A DNA stretch of 64,000 bases from Hyphomonas sp. (GCF_022844445.1 NZ_JALHLS010000010.1:62001-126000), one strand, 5' to 3'. Shown: positions 36,902 through 46,260, numbered from the stretch's first letter. Translations and numbers: made by a program. Notes: generated by a model not told the origin, from the letters alone.

Positions 36902-38200
36902 CTATTTGGCCTGCGCCAGCCACGGCTCGAGATCGTCCTGCTGCGCGATCAGCGCCAGGCCATGCGCGATCGATACGAACTGGTCGCCAGTCTCGATCTT
37001 TCCGCCGCCGAAACGCGCCTCGAAGCTTTCGCGCAGCGCCGGCACATAGGAGGTGCCCCCGGTCAGGAACACGCGGTCGATGCCAGCTTCTTTCAGGTTC
37101 GCACGTGCCAATGCTTCGTCTACGGACGACTGGATGGCGAGCACATCTTCCCCGATCCAGCCATCGAATTCGGCGCGCGTGATGGTCCGGTCGAGATTCA
37201 GCTTGCCTGCCTCCAGCAGGAAGCGCCCGGCGGCGCCTTGCGACAGCTGCATCTTTACCTGCGCCACCGCGCGGTAGAGCAGGTAGCTCGCATCCGCCTC
37301 CAGAAAGTTGATGAAGGCGCGGATCAGCTGAGGCGCGTTCGACACCGTCTCCAGCTTCTGGAGGTCCGCAAAGTCCTTCGTGTGCCGCATGATCGAAAGC
37401 TGGTTCCATTGCGCGAACCGCGTGTAGAATGACACCGGCACGGGCAGTGTCTTGTCACCGCTCCGGAACGTCGAGTCTTTGCCAAAGAGCGGCGCCACCA
37501 CATGCTCGATGAGTCGCTGGTCGAACGCATCGCCTGCGATGCCGATGCCGGAATGCGATAGCGCCTCAGCGCGCAGCTTGCTGCCGCACGGATCAAACCG
37601 GATGATCGAGAAGTCGCTCGTGCCGCCGCCGAAGTCGGCCACCAGGATTGTGGCGGGCGCGGTCAGGCGCTGCGCATAGAAGAAGGCCGCAGCCACCGGC
37701 TCGTAGACATGATGGATCGTCTCGAAGCCAAGCCGCTTCAGAGCGGTCTCGTAGCGCGTTCGCGCCAGGGTCTCGTCCGGCTGGGCACCGGCAAACTGCA
37801 CCGGCCGCCCCATCACGACCTGAGTGGGCCAGCGCGTCCCCGCCCGCTCCGACAGGCGGCGCAGGTAGGCCGAGAGCAGGTCCTCAAAGTACCAGGGCTT
37901 GTTGTGGATCGTGGTCGACTGGAAGAAGGGGCTCGCCGCAAAGGTCTTGAACGACTGGATGAAGCGGCAGTCGCCGCCCAGTTCGAGGAACTGGTCGATC
38001 GCCCAGGGGCCGATTTCCATTTTTGCGCGGGCGCCTGCGTCCTCGTCCTTCCAGAAGCAGAGCACCGACCGGCAGGCGGAAAACGTCTCGCCGCCATGGC
38101 CGAATGTCATCGCCTCGGCCCGGCCATCGGCCGATGCAAGCGATGCAACACTGTTGGTCGTGCCGAAGTCGAGGCCGAGCGTTGAAGTGGCCTGGGTCAT
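36902..38200 (-). CDS. Hsp70 family protein (YegD-like)
   Basis: Encodes 432 aa. It begins LGLDFGTTNSVASLA (phosphate 1), continues with VVMGRPVQFAG and VYEPVAAAFFYAQRL, and contains phosphate 2 (ILVADFGGGTSDFSII). The adenosine motif is VFLTGGTSYVPALRE. There is no substrate-binding domain or EEVD-like tail, so it is the YegD-type atypical chaperone whose function is unknown. The ATG at 38200 is chosen; a longer frame from 38344 would overlap rimI. It is divergent from rimI and convergent with tsaB. Confidence 0.9.
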   Translation of the reverse strand: MTQATSTLGLDFGTTNSVASLASADGRAEAMTFGHGGETFSACRSVLCFWKDEDAGARAKMEIGPWAIDQFLELGGDCRFIQSFKTFAASPFFQSTTIHNKPWYFEDLLSAYLRRLSERAGTRWPTQVVMGRPVQFAGAQPDETLARTRYETALKRLGFETIHHVYEPVAAAFFYAQRLTAPATILVADFGGGTSDFSIIRFDPCGSKLRAEALSHSGIGIAGDAFDQRLIEHVVAPLFGKDSTFRSGDKTLPVPVSFYTRFAQWNQLSIMRHTKDFADLQKLETVSNAPQLIRAFINFLEADASYLLYRAVAQVKMQLSQGAAGRFLLEAGKLNLDRTITRAEFDGWIGEDVLAIQSSVDEALARANLKEAGIDRVFLTGGTSYVPALRESFEARFGGGKIETGDQFVSIAHGLALIAQQDDLEPWLAQAK

Positions 38201-38284
38201 CGTTGGCTCTTGTGCCGGAGGAGCGGGCAGGCGAACTAGCAGGTGGCGGGCCCCTCGATCAACCCCGCCTGTCCGGATGACCCG

Positions 38285-38740
38285 ATGACGCTTGCCCTGC
38301 GCCCCCTCACGCCTGCTGACGCGGCCCGCGCCGCTGTGCTGCATGCGCAGGGCTTTGCCGATGCCTGGAGCGAAGCTTCGCTTTCAGGCCTTATCGCGGA
38401 GCCAAACGTGCTGGCCCTCGGCGCGCAGGCCGGCAGCGCGCTCATCGCCTTCGCCCTGTTCCAGTCCGCTGCGGGGGACACGGAGCTTCTGACGATTGCC
38501 ACCGATCCTGCCCGGCGCGGCGAGGGCCATGGCCGCCGGCTCATTGAGGCCGCGCTTGCCCCGCTCGCCGCCGCCGGCAACACGCGCCTGCTGCTCGAGG
38601 TGGCAGAGGACAATGCCCCCGCCCGCCATCTCTATGCCGGCCTCGGCTTTACCCTCGATGGCCGCCGCAAAGGCTATTATACAGCCGGGCGCGCAGCTCC
38701 CGTCGATGCCCTGCTGATGTCGCGCCCGCTCGGCGGGTAG
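38285..38740 (+). CDS. rimI: Ribosomal-protein-alanine N-acetyltransferase RimI-like
   Basis: Encodes 151 aa. GNAT fold: LRPLTPADAARAAVLHAQGF, WSEASLSGLIAEP, TIATDPARRGEGHGRRLIEAAL (acetyl-CoA loop RRxGxG) and LEVAEDNAPARHLYAGLGF with the E-x-N pattern typical of RimI. RimI acetylates the N-terminal Ala of ribosomal protein S18. Its place between tsaB and fur is the usual alphaproteobacterial one, which supports the name. ATG 38285 is preferred to 38243. Confidence 0.85.
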   Translation: MTLALRPLTPADAARAAVLHAQGFADAWSEASLSGLIAEPNVLALGAQAGSALIAFALFQSAAGDTELLTIATDPARRGEGHGRRLIEAALAPLAAAGNTRLLLEVAEDNAPARHLYAGLGFTLDGRRKGYYTAGRAAPVDALLMSRPLGG

Positions 38741-38788
38741 CCTCCCGCGCTGTCCGGTCTATAGTCTTTCAAAACGAGGGAGACCCAC

Positions 38789-39676
38789 ATGGCCGATACC
38801 GAGCAGAAAATCGAAATCCCGCAGGAAGTCTTCAAGCTCTACGACGACTATTGCCACGGCGCCCTCTCGCGGCGCGACTTCTTCTCGAAGCTCTCCACCT
38901 TTGCCGTCGGCGGCCTCACGGTCTCCGCGCTCGCCGCCTGCGTGATGCCGGACTATGGCCGCGCCCAGACGGCTGAAGGGGAGCCGGATATCCTTGAGGA
39001 AACCGTCACCTACGCCTCCCCGAACGGGGCAGGAGAAATGTCCGGCTATCTCGTCCGCCCGGCCAGAGGCAAGGCCAAGCGCGCAGGCATCATTGTCGTC
39101 CATGAAAACCGCGGCCTCAATCCGCACATTCGCGATGTCGTGCGCCGCGCCGCCAAGGCCGGCTATGTCGCCTTCGGCCCGGACGCGCTTTATCCCCTCG
39201 GCGGCTATCCCGGCAATGATGATTCTGGCCGCGAACTGCAGGCCCAGCGCACGCGCGAATCCATGTTCGCCGATTTCATGGCCGCCGCCGAATTCCTGCG
39301 TGATCATCCGTACACGAATGGAAAGATCGCCTGCACCGGTTTCTGTTTTGGCGGTGCCATTGCCAACCTGATGGCCGTCCACCAGCCCTGGCTGAAGGCG
39401 TCGGTGCCCTATTATGGCGGCTGGCCCACGGCAGAAGAGGCGGCGAAGGTCGAGGTGCCGTTGCAGATCCACCTCGCGGGCAACGACACGCGCGTCAATG
39501 ACGGTTGGCCGCCCTACAAGGCGGCGCTCGATGCCGCGGGCAAGGCCTACGAAGTCTACATGTATGAAGGCCTCGAGCACGGCTTCCACAACGACACGAC
39601 GCCCCGCTACAATGCCGAAGGCGCCGCCCTCGCCTGGAGCCGCACGCTCGATTTCTTCGCGAAGCATCTGGCCTGA
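38789..39676 (+). CDS. Exported dienelactone hydrolase family protein
   Basis: Encodes 295 aa. Residues 26-55 contain a twin-arginine-like signal (SRRDFFSKLSTFAVGGLT) followed by a possible lipobox (LAAC), so export by Tat is likely. The alpha/beta hydrolase domain has nucleophile Cys in GFCFGG (about 186), Asp in AGNDTRVN and His in EHGFHND, the Cys-Asp-His triad of dienelactone hydrolases. The native substrate is unknown. The stop lies 42 nt before the ogt start. Confidence 0.9.
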   Translation: MADTEQKIEIPQEVFKLYDDYCHGALSRRDFFSKLSTFAVGGLTVSALAACVMPDYGRAQTAEGEPDILEETVTYASPNGAGEMSGYLVRPARGKAKRAGIIVVHENRGLNPHIRDVVRRAAKAGYVAFGPDALYPLGGYPGNDDSGRELQAQRTRESMFADFMAAAEFLRDHPYTNGKIACTGFCFGGAIANLMAVHQPWLKASVPYYGGWPTAEEAAKVEVPLQIHLAGNDTRVNDGWPPYKAALDAAGKAYEVYMYEGLEHGFHNDTTPRYNAEGAALAWSRTLDFFAKHLA

Positions 39677-39718
39677 ACGCCTCTGGACAGGCGGGGGAAT
39701 CTGGCAGATGTTCCCCAA

Positions 39719-40255
39719 ATGTTCGAGTCGGCGACAACCTTCGACACGCCCGCCGGCCTCTGCGGCCTCGGCTGGACCGCAGCAGGCCTGACGCGCGTGC
39801 GCCCTTTCGCGGAAAGCTCCGCGAAGGCCGTGCAACCCGGCGCCGTGCTGGTGGCCGAATCAGATGCCCCGCGACCCGTCGCGGCCACCATCGCGGCCCT
39901 GCGTGCCTTCCTCGCCGGGGAGGCCGTTCGCTTCGATGACGTCGCCCTCGATCTTTCCGGTATCTCCGACTTTGAAGCCGCCCTTTACCGCGCCCTGCGC
40001 GAAGTGCTCTGGGGCGAGACTGTCTCGTATGGCGAACTCGCCCGCCGCATCGGCGCGGACACTGGCGCCGCCCGCGCCGTCGGCGTTGCCATGGGCCGCA
40101 ACCCTTGGCCGCTGATTGTCCCCTGTCACCGTGTGCTGACCTCTGACGGCAAGCTCGGCGGCTTCTCCGCGCCCGGCGGAACGCGCACCAAGACCGCACT
40201 GCTCGAGCGGGAAGGCGTGCACCTGGACGGCGGCCAGCTGGTCCTTTTCGAATGA
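39719..40255 (+). CDS. ogt: Methylated-DNA-protein cysteine methyltransferase
   Basis: Encodes 178 aa. The active-site motif PCHRVL holds Cys136, preceded by VGVAMGRNPWPLIV, and the winged-helix DNA-binding region VSYGELARRIGADTGAARAVG is present. It transfers methyl from O6-methylguanine or O4-methylthymine to itself in one irreversible step. Its last codon overlaps the start of the next gene (ATGA), so both are made together as a DNA alkylation repair pair. Confidence 0.95.
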   Translation: MFESATTFDTPAGLCGLGWTAAGLTRVRPFAESSAKAVQPGAVLVAESDAPRPVAATIAALRAFLAGEAVRFDDVALDLSGISDFEAALYRALREVLWGETVSYGELARRIGADTGAARAVGVAMGRNPWPLIVPCHRVLTSDGKLGGFSAPGGTRTKTALLEREGVHLDGGQLVLFE

Positions 40256-41451
40256 CTGGCGCGCCGCTGAGGATCGGCAACCGCGATGCGCGGCGCCTCT
40301 GGCTTGATGCGCAGGGCCTCGCCGCCACGCCCACCGGCCCGCTTGACCTCGCCGGCACCATCCACAAACTCGGCTTCGTGCAGCTCGATTCCATCCGCGT
40401 CGTCGCCCGCGCGCACGACCACATCCTCTGGAGCCGCAATCAGAACTACCGCGAGCCGATGCTCGTGAAATTGCTGAAGGACCAGCGCGCCGTCTTTGAA
40501 CACTTCACGCACGACGCCTCGGTCATCCCGATCGAATTCTATCCCAACTGGCGCCGCCAGTTCCGCCGTATGGAAGCGCGCGTGAAGGGCTGGGACTGGC
40601 ATGCCGGCTATCGCGGCGCGGAAGGGCGCGCCGAAATCCGCGAGCGCATCCGCGCCGAAGGCCCGCTCTCTTCGCATGCCTTCGACACCAAGGTGATCGG
40701 CAAGCGCGAGATGTGGCGCCGCCCACCGCACAAACTCTCGCTCGACTACATGTGGTATGCGGGCGAGCTTTCCACGTCCCACCGCGAGAACTTCACCAAG
40801 TTCTACGACCTCACCGAACGCGTCATTCCCCACGCGCACCTGAAGGCAAAAGAGCCGCCGGACGCCAAGCAGGTCGACTGGCTCTGCCGCGAGGCGATCC
40901 GCCGCCTCGCCTTTGGCAGCGAGGGGGACATCCAGCGCTTCTGGGCCGCCGCCGATCTGGAAGAAGTGAAGGCGTGGACCGCGGCGCAAAAGGACCTCGT
41001 GCCTGTCGAGATCGAATCGGCCGAGGGCGCGTGGTCGCGCGCGCTTGCCCCGGCTGACATCGAGGTCCGCCTCGACGCGGCAGAAACACCCACCTCGCGC
41101 CTGCGGATCCTCAGCCCCTTCGATCCTGTGATCCGCGACCGTGCGCGCCTGAAGCGCCTCTTCGGCTTCGACTACCGAATCGAAATCTTCGTGCCAGCCG
41201 AAAAGCGCATCTGGGGCTATTATGTGTTCCCGCTGCTAGAGGGTGACCGGATGATCGGCCGCCTCTGCGCCAAGGCTGACCGCAATGCAGGCACCCTGAC
41301 CGTCGAGCGCCTCTGGACCGAGCCGGGCATCGCCTGGACCGGCCCGCGGGCGGCAAGGCTCGAAGCGGAACTTGCCCGGTTCGCGCGATTAGCGAATGTC
41401 ACCGATACCATTTGGATGGACGGCGCTTATATGGACATTCGGGGAAGCTGA
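40252..41451 (+). CDS. YcaQ/AlkX-type DNA glycosylase (HTH_42)
   Basis: Encodes 399 aa. The HTH_42 family opening is followed by LGFVQLDSIRVVARAHDHILWSR-type residues, of which QLD (Gln44, Asp46) is the catalytic Q-x-D motif of the AlkX/YcaQ branch. Tandem winged helices and a C-terminal beta domain (LSPFDPVIRDRARLKRLFGFDY, then IWGYYVFPLLEGDRMIG) complete it. Relatives remove alkylated bases and unhook interstrand crosslinks. Overlap with ogt by four bases suggests they act on the same damage. Confidence 0.9.
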   Translation: MTGAPLRIGNRDARRLWLDAQGLAATPTGPLDLAGTIHKLGFVQLDSIRVVARAHDHILWSRNQNYREPMLVKLLKDQRAVFEHFTHDASVIPIEFYPNWRRQFRRMEARVKGWDWHAGYRGAEGRAEIRERIRAEGPLSSHAFDTKVIGKREMWRRPPHKLSLDYMWYAGELSTSHRENFTKFYDLTERVIPHAHLKAKEPPDAKQVDWLCREAIRRLAFGSEGDIQRFWAAADLEEVKAWTAAQKDLVPVEIESAEGAWSRALAPADIEVRLDAAETPTSRLRILSPFDPVIRDRARLKRLFGFDYRIEIFVPAEKRIWGYYVFPLLEGDRMIGRLCAKADRNAGTLTVERLWTEPGIAWTGPRAARLEAELARFARLANVTDTIWMDGAYMDIRGS

Positions 41452-41467
41452 GGGCAAAACACCCGCC

Positions 41468-41881
41468 ATGGACCGTTTGGAAAAGCTCTGCGTCGAAAAA
41501 GGCCTCCGCATGACGGAGCCGCGCCGCGTCATCGCGCGCGTACTCTCTGTGGCCGATGACCACCCCGATGCCGAAGAGCTGCACCGCCGCGCCAACTCGC
41601 TGGATGCCTCCATCTCGCTGGCCACGGTCTACCGCACCGTGAAACTGTTCGAGGATGCCGGCATCATCCAGGCGCATGATTTCCGCGATGGCCGCGCACG
41701 CTACGAGGAAGTGCCGGAAGAGCACCACGATCACCTGATCAATGTGAAGACCGGCGAAGTCGTCGAGTTCCACTCGCCAGAGATCGAGAAGCTTCAGGAA
41801 GAAATCGCCCGCAAGCTCGGCTACCGCCTTGTCGATCACCGCCTCGAGCTTTACGGCGTGCCGATCAAGGACGGCCAATAG
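41468..41881 (+). CDS. fur: Fur family transcriptional regulator
   Basis: Encodes 138 aa. The winged helix contains RMTEPRRVIARVL, ISLATVYRTVKLFEDAGII and RYEEVPEEHHDHLI, the last holding the His-rich metal site, with FHSPEIEKLQEEIA closing. It binds Fe or Mn and represses uptake genes. In rhizobia the counterpart is Mur (Mn-sensing); in Caulobacter-like bacteria it is Fur, so metal preference is not certain. The dimer domain lacks the CxxC structural zinc pairs. ATG 41468 is preferred to 41396. A bidirectional terminator follows at 41915. Confidence 0.93.
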   Translation: MDRLEKLCVEKGLRMTEPRRVIARVLSVADDHPDAEELHRRANSLDASISLATVYRTVKLFEDAGIIQAHDFRDGRARYEEVPEEHHDHLINVKTGEVVEFHSPEIEKLQEEIARKLGYRLVDHRLELYGVPIKDGQ

Positions 41882-41914
41882 CCACGCTTTCATCGCGCAT
41901 CGTCGCCTGACATG

Positions 41915-41950
41915 AAAACGCCGCGCCAGGTCTGCCCCGGCGCGGCGTTT
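41915..41950. terminator. Bidirectional terminator between fur and sugar dehydrogenase
   Basis: A 12-bp stem AAACGCCGCGCC/GGCGCGGCGTTT (41916-41927 with 41939-41950) with an 11-nt loop. A short A-run on its left gives U residues on the minus strand, and TTT ends it on the plus strand. It lies between the convergent fur and sugar dehydrogenase genes and can serve both. Confidence 0.85.
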
Positions 41951-41972
41951 CGGTATTCACCTGAGGTTGGAC

Positions 41973-43109
41973 CTATTCCTCCGGCACCACCTTGAAGATG
42001 CCGTCGAAATCCTTGCTCGCGATATAGAGATAGCCGTCCGGGCCCTGCGCCACGTCGCGGATCGAATACTCGTTCTTGAGCAGGTCTTCCTTGCCGACGA
42101 CCTTGCCGTCTTCCAGATCGATCCGCACAAGGACGAGTCCGCTCGGCCCGTTCATGCCGCCGGTGAACAGGTCGCCCTTCCAGCCCGGATAGACATCGCT
42201 GGTCAGCATTGTCAGGCCCGATGATGCAATTGACGGCACCCAGTAGGTCTCAGGCTGCGTCATACCGTCCGCCTCGGTCTGGTCGGTGATCACCGTGCCG
42301 TCATAGTTGACGCCATAGGTGATCTTTGGCCAGCCATAGTTGGCGCCTTTGGTGATGATGTTGAGCTCGTCGCCGCCTTTCGGACCGTGCTCGGTTTCCC
42401 ATAGCGTGCCCGATACCGTGTCATAGTAGAGCCCTTGCGAGTTGCGGTGGCCATAGGACCACACCGCCGGATTGCCCGCCGTACCATCTGCAAACGGATT
42501 GTCTGCCGGGATTGATCCATCCGGATTGATCCGGATCACCTTGCCGTGCGTGGTCTTCGGATCCTGCGCCAGGTCCATGTACTTGAAGCCTTCGCCGATG
42601 GTGACGAACAGGGTGCCATCATTCGCAAAGGCAAGGCGGGAGCCATAGTGATAGGTCGTATCGCGCAGGTCGCCGCGGAACAGCTCTTCCACATTCTCGA
42701 GTGCCGTGTGGTCATCGCTGAGGCGGCCGCGCACCACGAGGGTGGAGTTGGCTTCCGGCGTGCCGGACGAGAGCGAGACATAGACCAGCCGGCTTGCGGC
42801 AAAGTCCGGGTCGAGCGCAAGGCCCAGATAGCCGGCCTGATCGGCCGTCAGTGCCTGCGGCAATCCGGTCACGGGGGCGGAGGCCGCCGCGCCGGGCGCA
42901 AGATATTTCAGGCCACCTTCTTTCTCGGTGAAGAGCAGGCCGCCATCGGCCAGGAAGGTCATGCCCCAGGGTTGCTCGGCGGCGACCACCGGTTCGAGTT
43001 TCACCGTGAGATCGCTGACCGCGATGGGGGCCGAGGGCTCCACCGGTTCGGCGCAGGCCGCAACCGTCGCAATCAGGGCAAGCAGGGGCAGGCGGGTCGT
43101 TAACGTCAT
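41973..43109 (-). CDS. PQQ-dependent sugar dehydrogenase-like lipoprotein
   Basis: Encodes 378 aa. A lipoprotein signal (LLALIATVAAC) precedes a six-bladed beta-propeller of the glucose/sorbosone dehydrogenase family. Seen are QPWGMTFLADGGLLFTEK, GYLGLALDPDF, HYGSRLAFANDGTLFVTIGE, WSYGHRNSQGLYYD, TEHGPKGGDELNII and DVAQGPDGYLYIA, all family signatures, including the HGPxGGDE motif near the PQQ site. It would oxidise aldose sugars in the periplasm. No PQQ synthesis genes are in the window. It is downstream of the TonB receptor on the same strand but separated from it by a strong terminator. Confidence 0.92.
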   Translation of the reverse strand: MTLTTRLPLLALIATVAACAEPVEPSAPIAVSDLTVKLEPVVAAEQPWGMTFLADGGLLFTEKEGGLKYLAPGAAASAPVTGLPQALTADQAGYLGLALDPDFAASRLVYVSLSSGTPEANSTLVVRGRLSDDHTALENVEELFRGDLRDTTYHYGSRLAFANDGTLFVTIGEGFKYMDLAQDPKTTHGKVIRINPDGSIPADNPFADGTAGNPAVWSYGHRNSQGLYYDTVSGTLWETEHGPKGGDELNIITKGANYGWPKITYGVNYDGTVITDQTEADGMTQPETYWVPSIASSGLTMLTSDVYPGWKGDLFTGGMNGPSGLVLVRIDLEDGKVVGKEDLLKNEYSIRDVAQGPDGYLYIASKDFDGIFKVVPEE

Positions 43110-43175
43110 GGCGCGGCTCCGGGTTCAGTGCGGGTATCACCACAGGCATAATGCGTCCCGCGCTGCGCGCCAATG

Positions 43176-43204
43176 AAAAAGGGGCGGCCCCAAAAGGCCG
43201 CCCC
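43176..43204 (-). terminator. Rho-independent terminator of TonB receptor
   Basis: Stem GGGGCGGCC/GGCCGCCCC (43181-43189 with 43196-43204) with a 6-nt loop, preceded on the plus strand by five A (43176-43180) that form the U-run on the minus strand. It follows the TonB receptor stop at 43231. Confidence 0.92.
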
Positions 43205-43230
43205 CTCATGATGTGACGCTGAGGCGTCTG

Positions 43231-46101
43231 TTACCAGGATTTCGACACCGACACGCCGTAGGTGCGCGGCTCGGTGAGGAAGATGTTGGTGAACAGGCCC
43301 GAAGAGTCGTCGGTCAGGTAGGCACCGGTGATGACCTGCTCGTTGGAAATGTTCTTACCGAACGCTTCAACCCGCACGCCGCTCTCGTCGTTGAAGAGGG
43401 CGATCGAGACGTTGAGGTTGTCCCACGAGGACAGCTCGTCGCGGCCGGTATTGTAGACGCGGCTGAAGCTGTCCGACTGACGGTAGTAGTCAGCGCGGGC
43501 GGTCAGGCCCCAGTTACCGAACGCGCCCGGCTCCCAGGTGTATTCGGCGCCGAAGTTGATGGTCGATTCCGGAGCGCCCGGCATCGAGTTGCCATCAAGG
43601 TCCTTGGCGTCGCCATCGGTCGGGGTCAGCAGCGACACGGCGCTGGTGGTGCCATCGACGTTGGTGATGGTAACGGTCTGGCCCGTGAGGCCCAGCAGGG
43701 CTTCCAGGTTGGCCCGGCCACCGACACCGGCAGCCAGGGCGCCGTTGCAGATGCCGCGGGTCGAACCGGCAGGCAGTGCGCTGGCATTGATTGCGCCGAG
43801 TACGGCGGCGTAGCCCTGAGCCGACACAACGCAGTTGGCAAAGCTGGAGGCGTTCTTCAGCGTGACCAGGTCAGCGCGGCCGTTGGTGCGGTCCAGCACG
43901 TCGATGCCCCAGGTGTCCTGGATCTCGGTGTCGAGGATACCGATGTTGGCGTTGACCACGAAGGTCGAGACCGGGTTCCAGATCGATTCAAGCTCGAGAC
44001 CCTGGAGTTTGGTGTCGATGTTGAAGTTGGCCGAAGTCCGGTTCACGATCTGCGTGATCTGGTAGCCTTTGTAGTCGTAGTAGAAGCCCGTTGCGTTGAG
44101 CTGCAGCGCGCCGCCAGCCAGCGAGTTCTTCGTACCGATTTCGTAGGAGTTGATTAACTCCGGTTCGAAGGTCTGCGGGAAGAGGTTTGCACCAACCGGT
44201 TGCGGCGGGTTGATACCACCACCCTTATAACCGCGCGAGTAGAAGGCGTAGATGAGCGTGTCTTCCGAGAAGCCGACATCCGGCGACCAGTCGAAGCCGG
44301 CGCGGCCGGTGACTTCCTCGAATTCTGCTTCGAGAAGGCCGGTCGATCTCAGCGTGGCGTTCGGAGCAAACAGCAGCGACGGGACAACGTCCTGTTCCTT
44401 CTTGTCGCTCGTGTAGCGCAGGCCGACGGTCGCTTTCAGCGAGTCGGTCACATCATAGTAGCCTTCACCGAACACGGCGAAGGATTCGAGGCGGTAGGGC
44501 GACAGCGAGCGGAAGTAGTTGCCGCCATTACCGACAATTGCACCGTCAAAGGCTTCTTCGCCGCCGACACCGTTATCAATCACGACCGGGCCACCGAAGA
44601 AGGCGCCGCCGGCTGCGTTGTTGATCTGGGCAAGCGCTGTCAGCGAGTTCGAGAACACGTAGTAGCCGTCGCCGGGACGTGCCGGATCGATGGCTTCAAA
44701 GTCGACGTAGATCGAGCCGAGGTTGAAGTTGAACGGGCCGTCCCACGAGGACTGCAGGCGCAGTTCGTGCGAGGTCTGTTCGGACTCGCCGCCCGACAGG
44801 TCGAAGGTGCGGAAGACGTTCGCGCGGCCAAGTTGCGGATCGTTGACCACACCGCCCGGGAACAGGAGCGGGTAGAGACCCGGCACAGCCGCGAACGCAC
44901 CTGCCGTCGTGTTGAACTGGGTCGTCGGGGCGATCTTGTTATAGTCCTCTTTCGACAGGACCTTGTTCTCGCTGATGGCGCCGAGATAGGTCAGCAGAAG
45001 CGAGTCGGTCAGGTCGAATTCGAGCTTACCGGTGATCAGGGTCTGTTCGGCCTGGTAGGACGGGTCGAAAGCAGATTCGATCTCGCGGAGGTTCGGATTG
45101 ATCGGCGCTGTGAAGGCATCGCCGTTCAGAAGGCCGGCCGTGATGGCCAGACCGCCGCCCAGTGTTGCAGCCGAGTTCACGCGGTCGTTCATGTCTTCAA
45201 GGCGAGCTTCTTCACAGCCCAGTGACGTCACAAGACGGTCAAGCGCGCCGATGGCCTGGCCGCCAAAGCTCGTGTTGAAGGGATCTTTCTTGCAAAGCTG
45301 TTTGCCCGAACGGATGCGGCTGTCGTCTTCTTCGAAGTGATCATAGATCAGCAGGGCGCGGATCCGGTCCGTCGGCTCAACCGCAATCGAGGCACGGATG
45401 CCATAGAGCGAGCGGTCGTCAATGTCGTTGCCGGTTACCGTGTTGGTGGCGTAGCCACTGCGCTCGAGGCTCGAGCCCGCAACGCGAACGGCGATCTTGT
45501 CACCAATCGGCACGTTCAGCATGCCCTGGAACTTGTAGGTGTCGTAGTTGCCGAGGGTTGCCGAGACGCGGCCCTGGAACTCTTCCATCACCGGCTTGGC
45601 GGTGATCGCGTTGAACACGCCGCCGGTGGCGTTACGGCCGTACAGCGTACCCTGAGGACCACGCAGGACCTCGATGCGCTCCATGTCGTAGAACTCGGCT
45701 TCGAACAGGGCGTTCGACTGCAGCGGAACGTCGTTCTGGTGGACGCCCACGCCGGCATCGCCGGACTGCGCCACGGCGTCGTTACCGATACCGCGGACCT
45801 TGAAGTTGTAGCCAGCGAAGTTGCCCTTCGTGAACGAGACGTTCGGGATCGACTTCACAAGGTCGGTACCACCGGCCAGCTGAAGCTTGTTGAGGGATTC
45901 TTCGTCAAACGCCGAAACGGCGATCGGAACGTCCTGGATGGACTGTTCGGTTTTCTGGGTGGTCACCGTAACGGTGTTCAGGCGGCGCGATTCATCCGGC
46001 GCCGTTTCTTCCTGAGCGATGGCCATCGGCCCAAACATCGTGAGGACAAGCGCCGAAGCCCCTGCCAGCAAGACGGTTTTCGAGTCAAAGTTCCGGGTCA
46101 T
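43231..46101 (-). CDS. TonB-dependent outer-membrane receptor
   Basis: Encodes 956 aa. Signal peptide 1-29 (ending MAIAQ), a possible TonB box (NTVTVTTQKTEQS), then the plug domain with IPNVSFTKG, FKVRGIG and the hallmark DMERIEVLRGPQGTLYGRNATGG. A long 22-strand barrel follows and closes at SVSKSW. GGGAGGAAG lies 10 nt before the ATG at 46101. This is the CirA/FecA-like branch abundant in Caulobacter and sphingomonad relatives, often used for plant sugars, flavonoids or siderophores. The ligand is unknown. It is divergent from queC. Confidence 0.95.
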   Translation of the reverse strand: MTRNFDSKTVLLAGASALVLTMFGPMAIAQEETAPDESRRLNTVTVTTQKTEQSIQDVPIAVSAFDEESLNKLQLAGGTDLVKSIPNVSFTKGNFAGYNFKVRGIGNDAVAQSGDAGVGVHQNDVPLQSNALFEAEFYDMERIEVLRGPQGTLYGRNATGGVFNAITAKPVMEEFQGRVSATLGNYDTYKFQGMLNVPIGDKIAVRVAGSSLERSGYATNTVTGNDIDDRSLYGIRASIAVEPTDRIRALLIYDHFEEDDSRIRSGKQLCKKDPFNTSFGGQAIGALDRLVTSLGCEEARLEDMNDRVNSAATLGGGLAITAGLLNGDAFTAPINPNLREIESAFDPSYQAEQTLITGKLEFDLTDSLLLTYLGAISENKVLSKEDYNKIAPTTQFNTTAGAFAAVPGLYPLLFPGGVVNDPQLGRANVFRTFDLSGGESEQTSHELRLQSSWDGPFNFNLGSIYVDFEAIDPARPGDGYYVFSNSLTALAQINNAAGGAFFGGPVVIDNGVGGEEAFDGAIVGNGGNYFRSLSPYRLESFAVFGEGYYDVTDSLKATVGLRYTSDKKEQDVVPSLLFAPNATLRSTGLLEAEFEEVTGRAGFDWSPDVGFSEDTLIYAFYSRGYKGGGINPPQPVGANLFPQTFEPELINSYEIGTKNSLAGGALQLNATGFYYDYKGYQITQIVNRTSANFNIDTKLQGLELESIWNPVSTFVVNANIGILDTEIQDTWGIDVLDRTNGRADLVTLKNASSFANCVVSAQGYAAVLGAINASALPAGSTRGICNGALAAGVGGRANLEALLGLTGQTVTITNVDGTTSAVSLLTPTDGDAKDLDGNSMPGAPESTINFGAEYTWEPGAFGNWGLTARADYYRQSDSFSRVYNTGRDELSSWDNLNVSIALFNDESGVRVEAFGKNISNEQVITGAYLTDDSSGLFTNIFLTEPRTYGVSVSKSW

Positions 46102-46260
46102 TCTAATCTTCCTCCCCTCGGGCCGCTGAGTGCAGGTCACCGATACTGTTGATGATTTACGAGCCATCCTCTTTGCCGGGACCGCTTCAATGGCAACACA
46201 AGTGCAGGAACCGGGCCGTGTCAATTGCTCTCCCCGGGGGAGGGGGCAAACACTTTGCAG

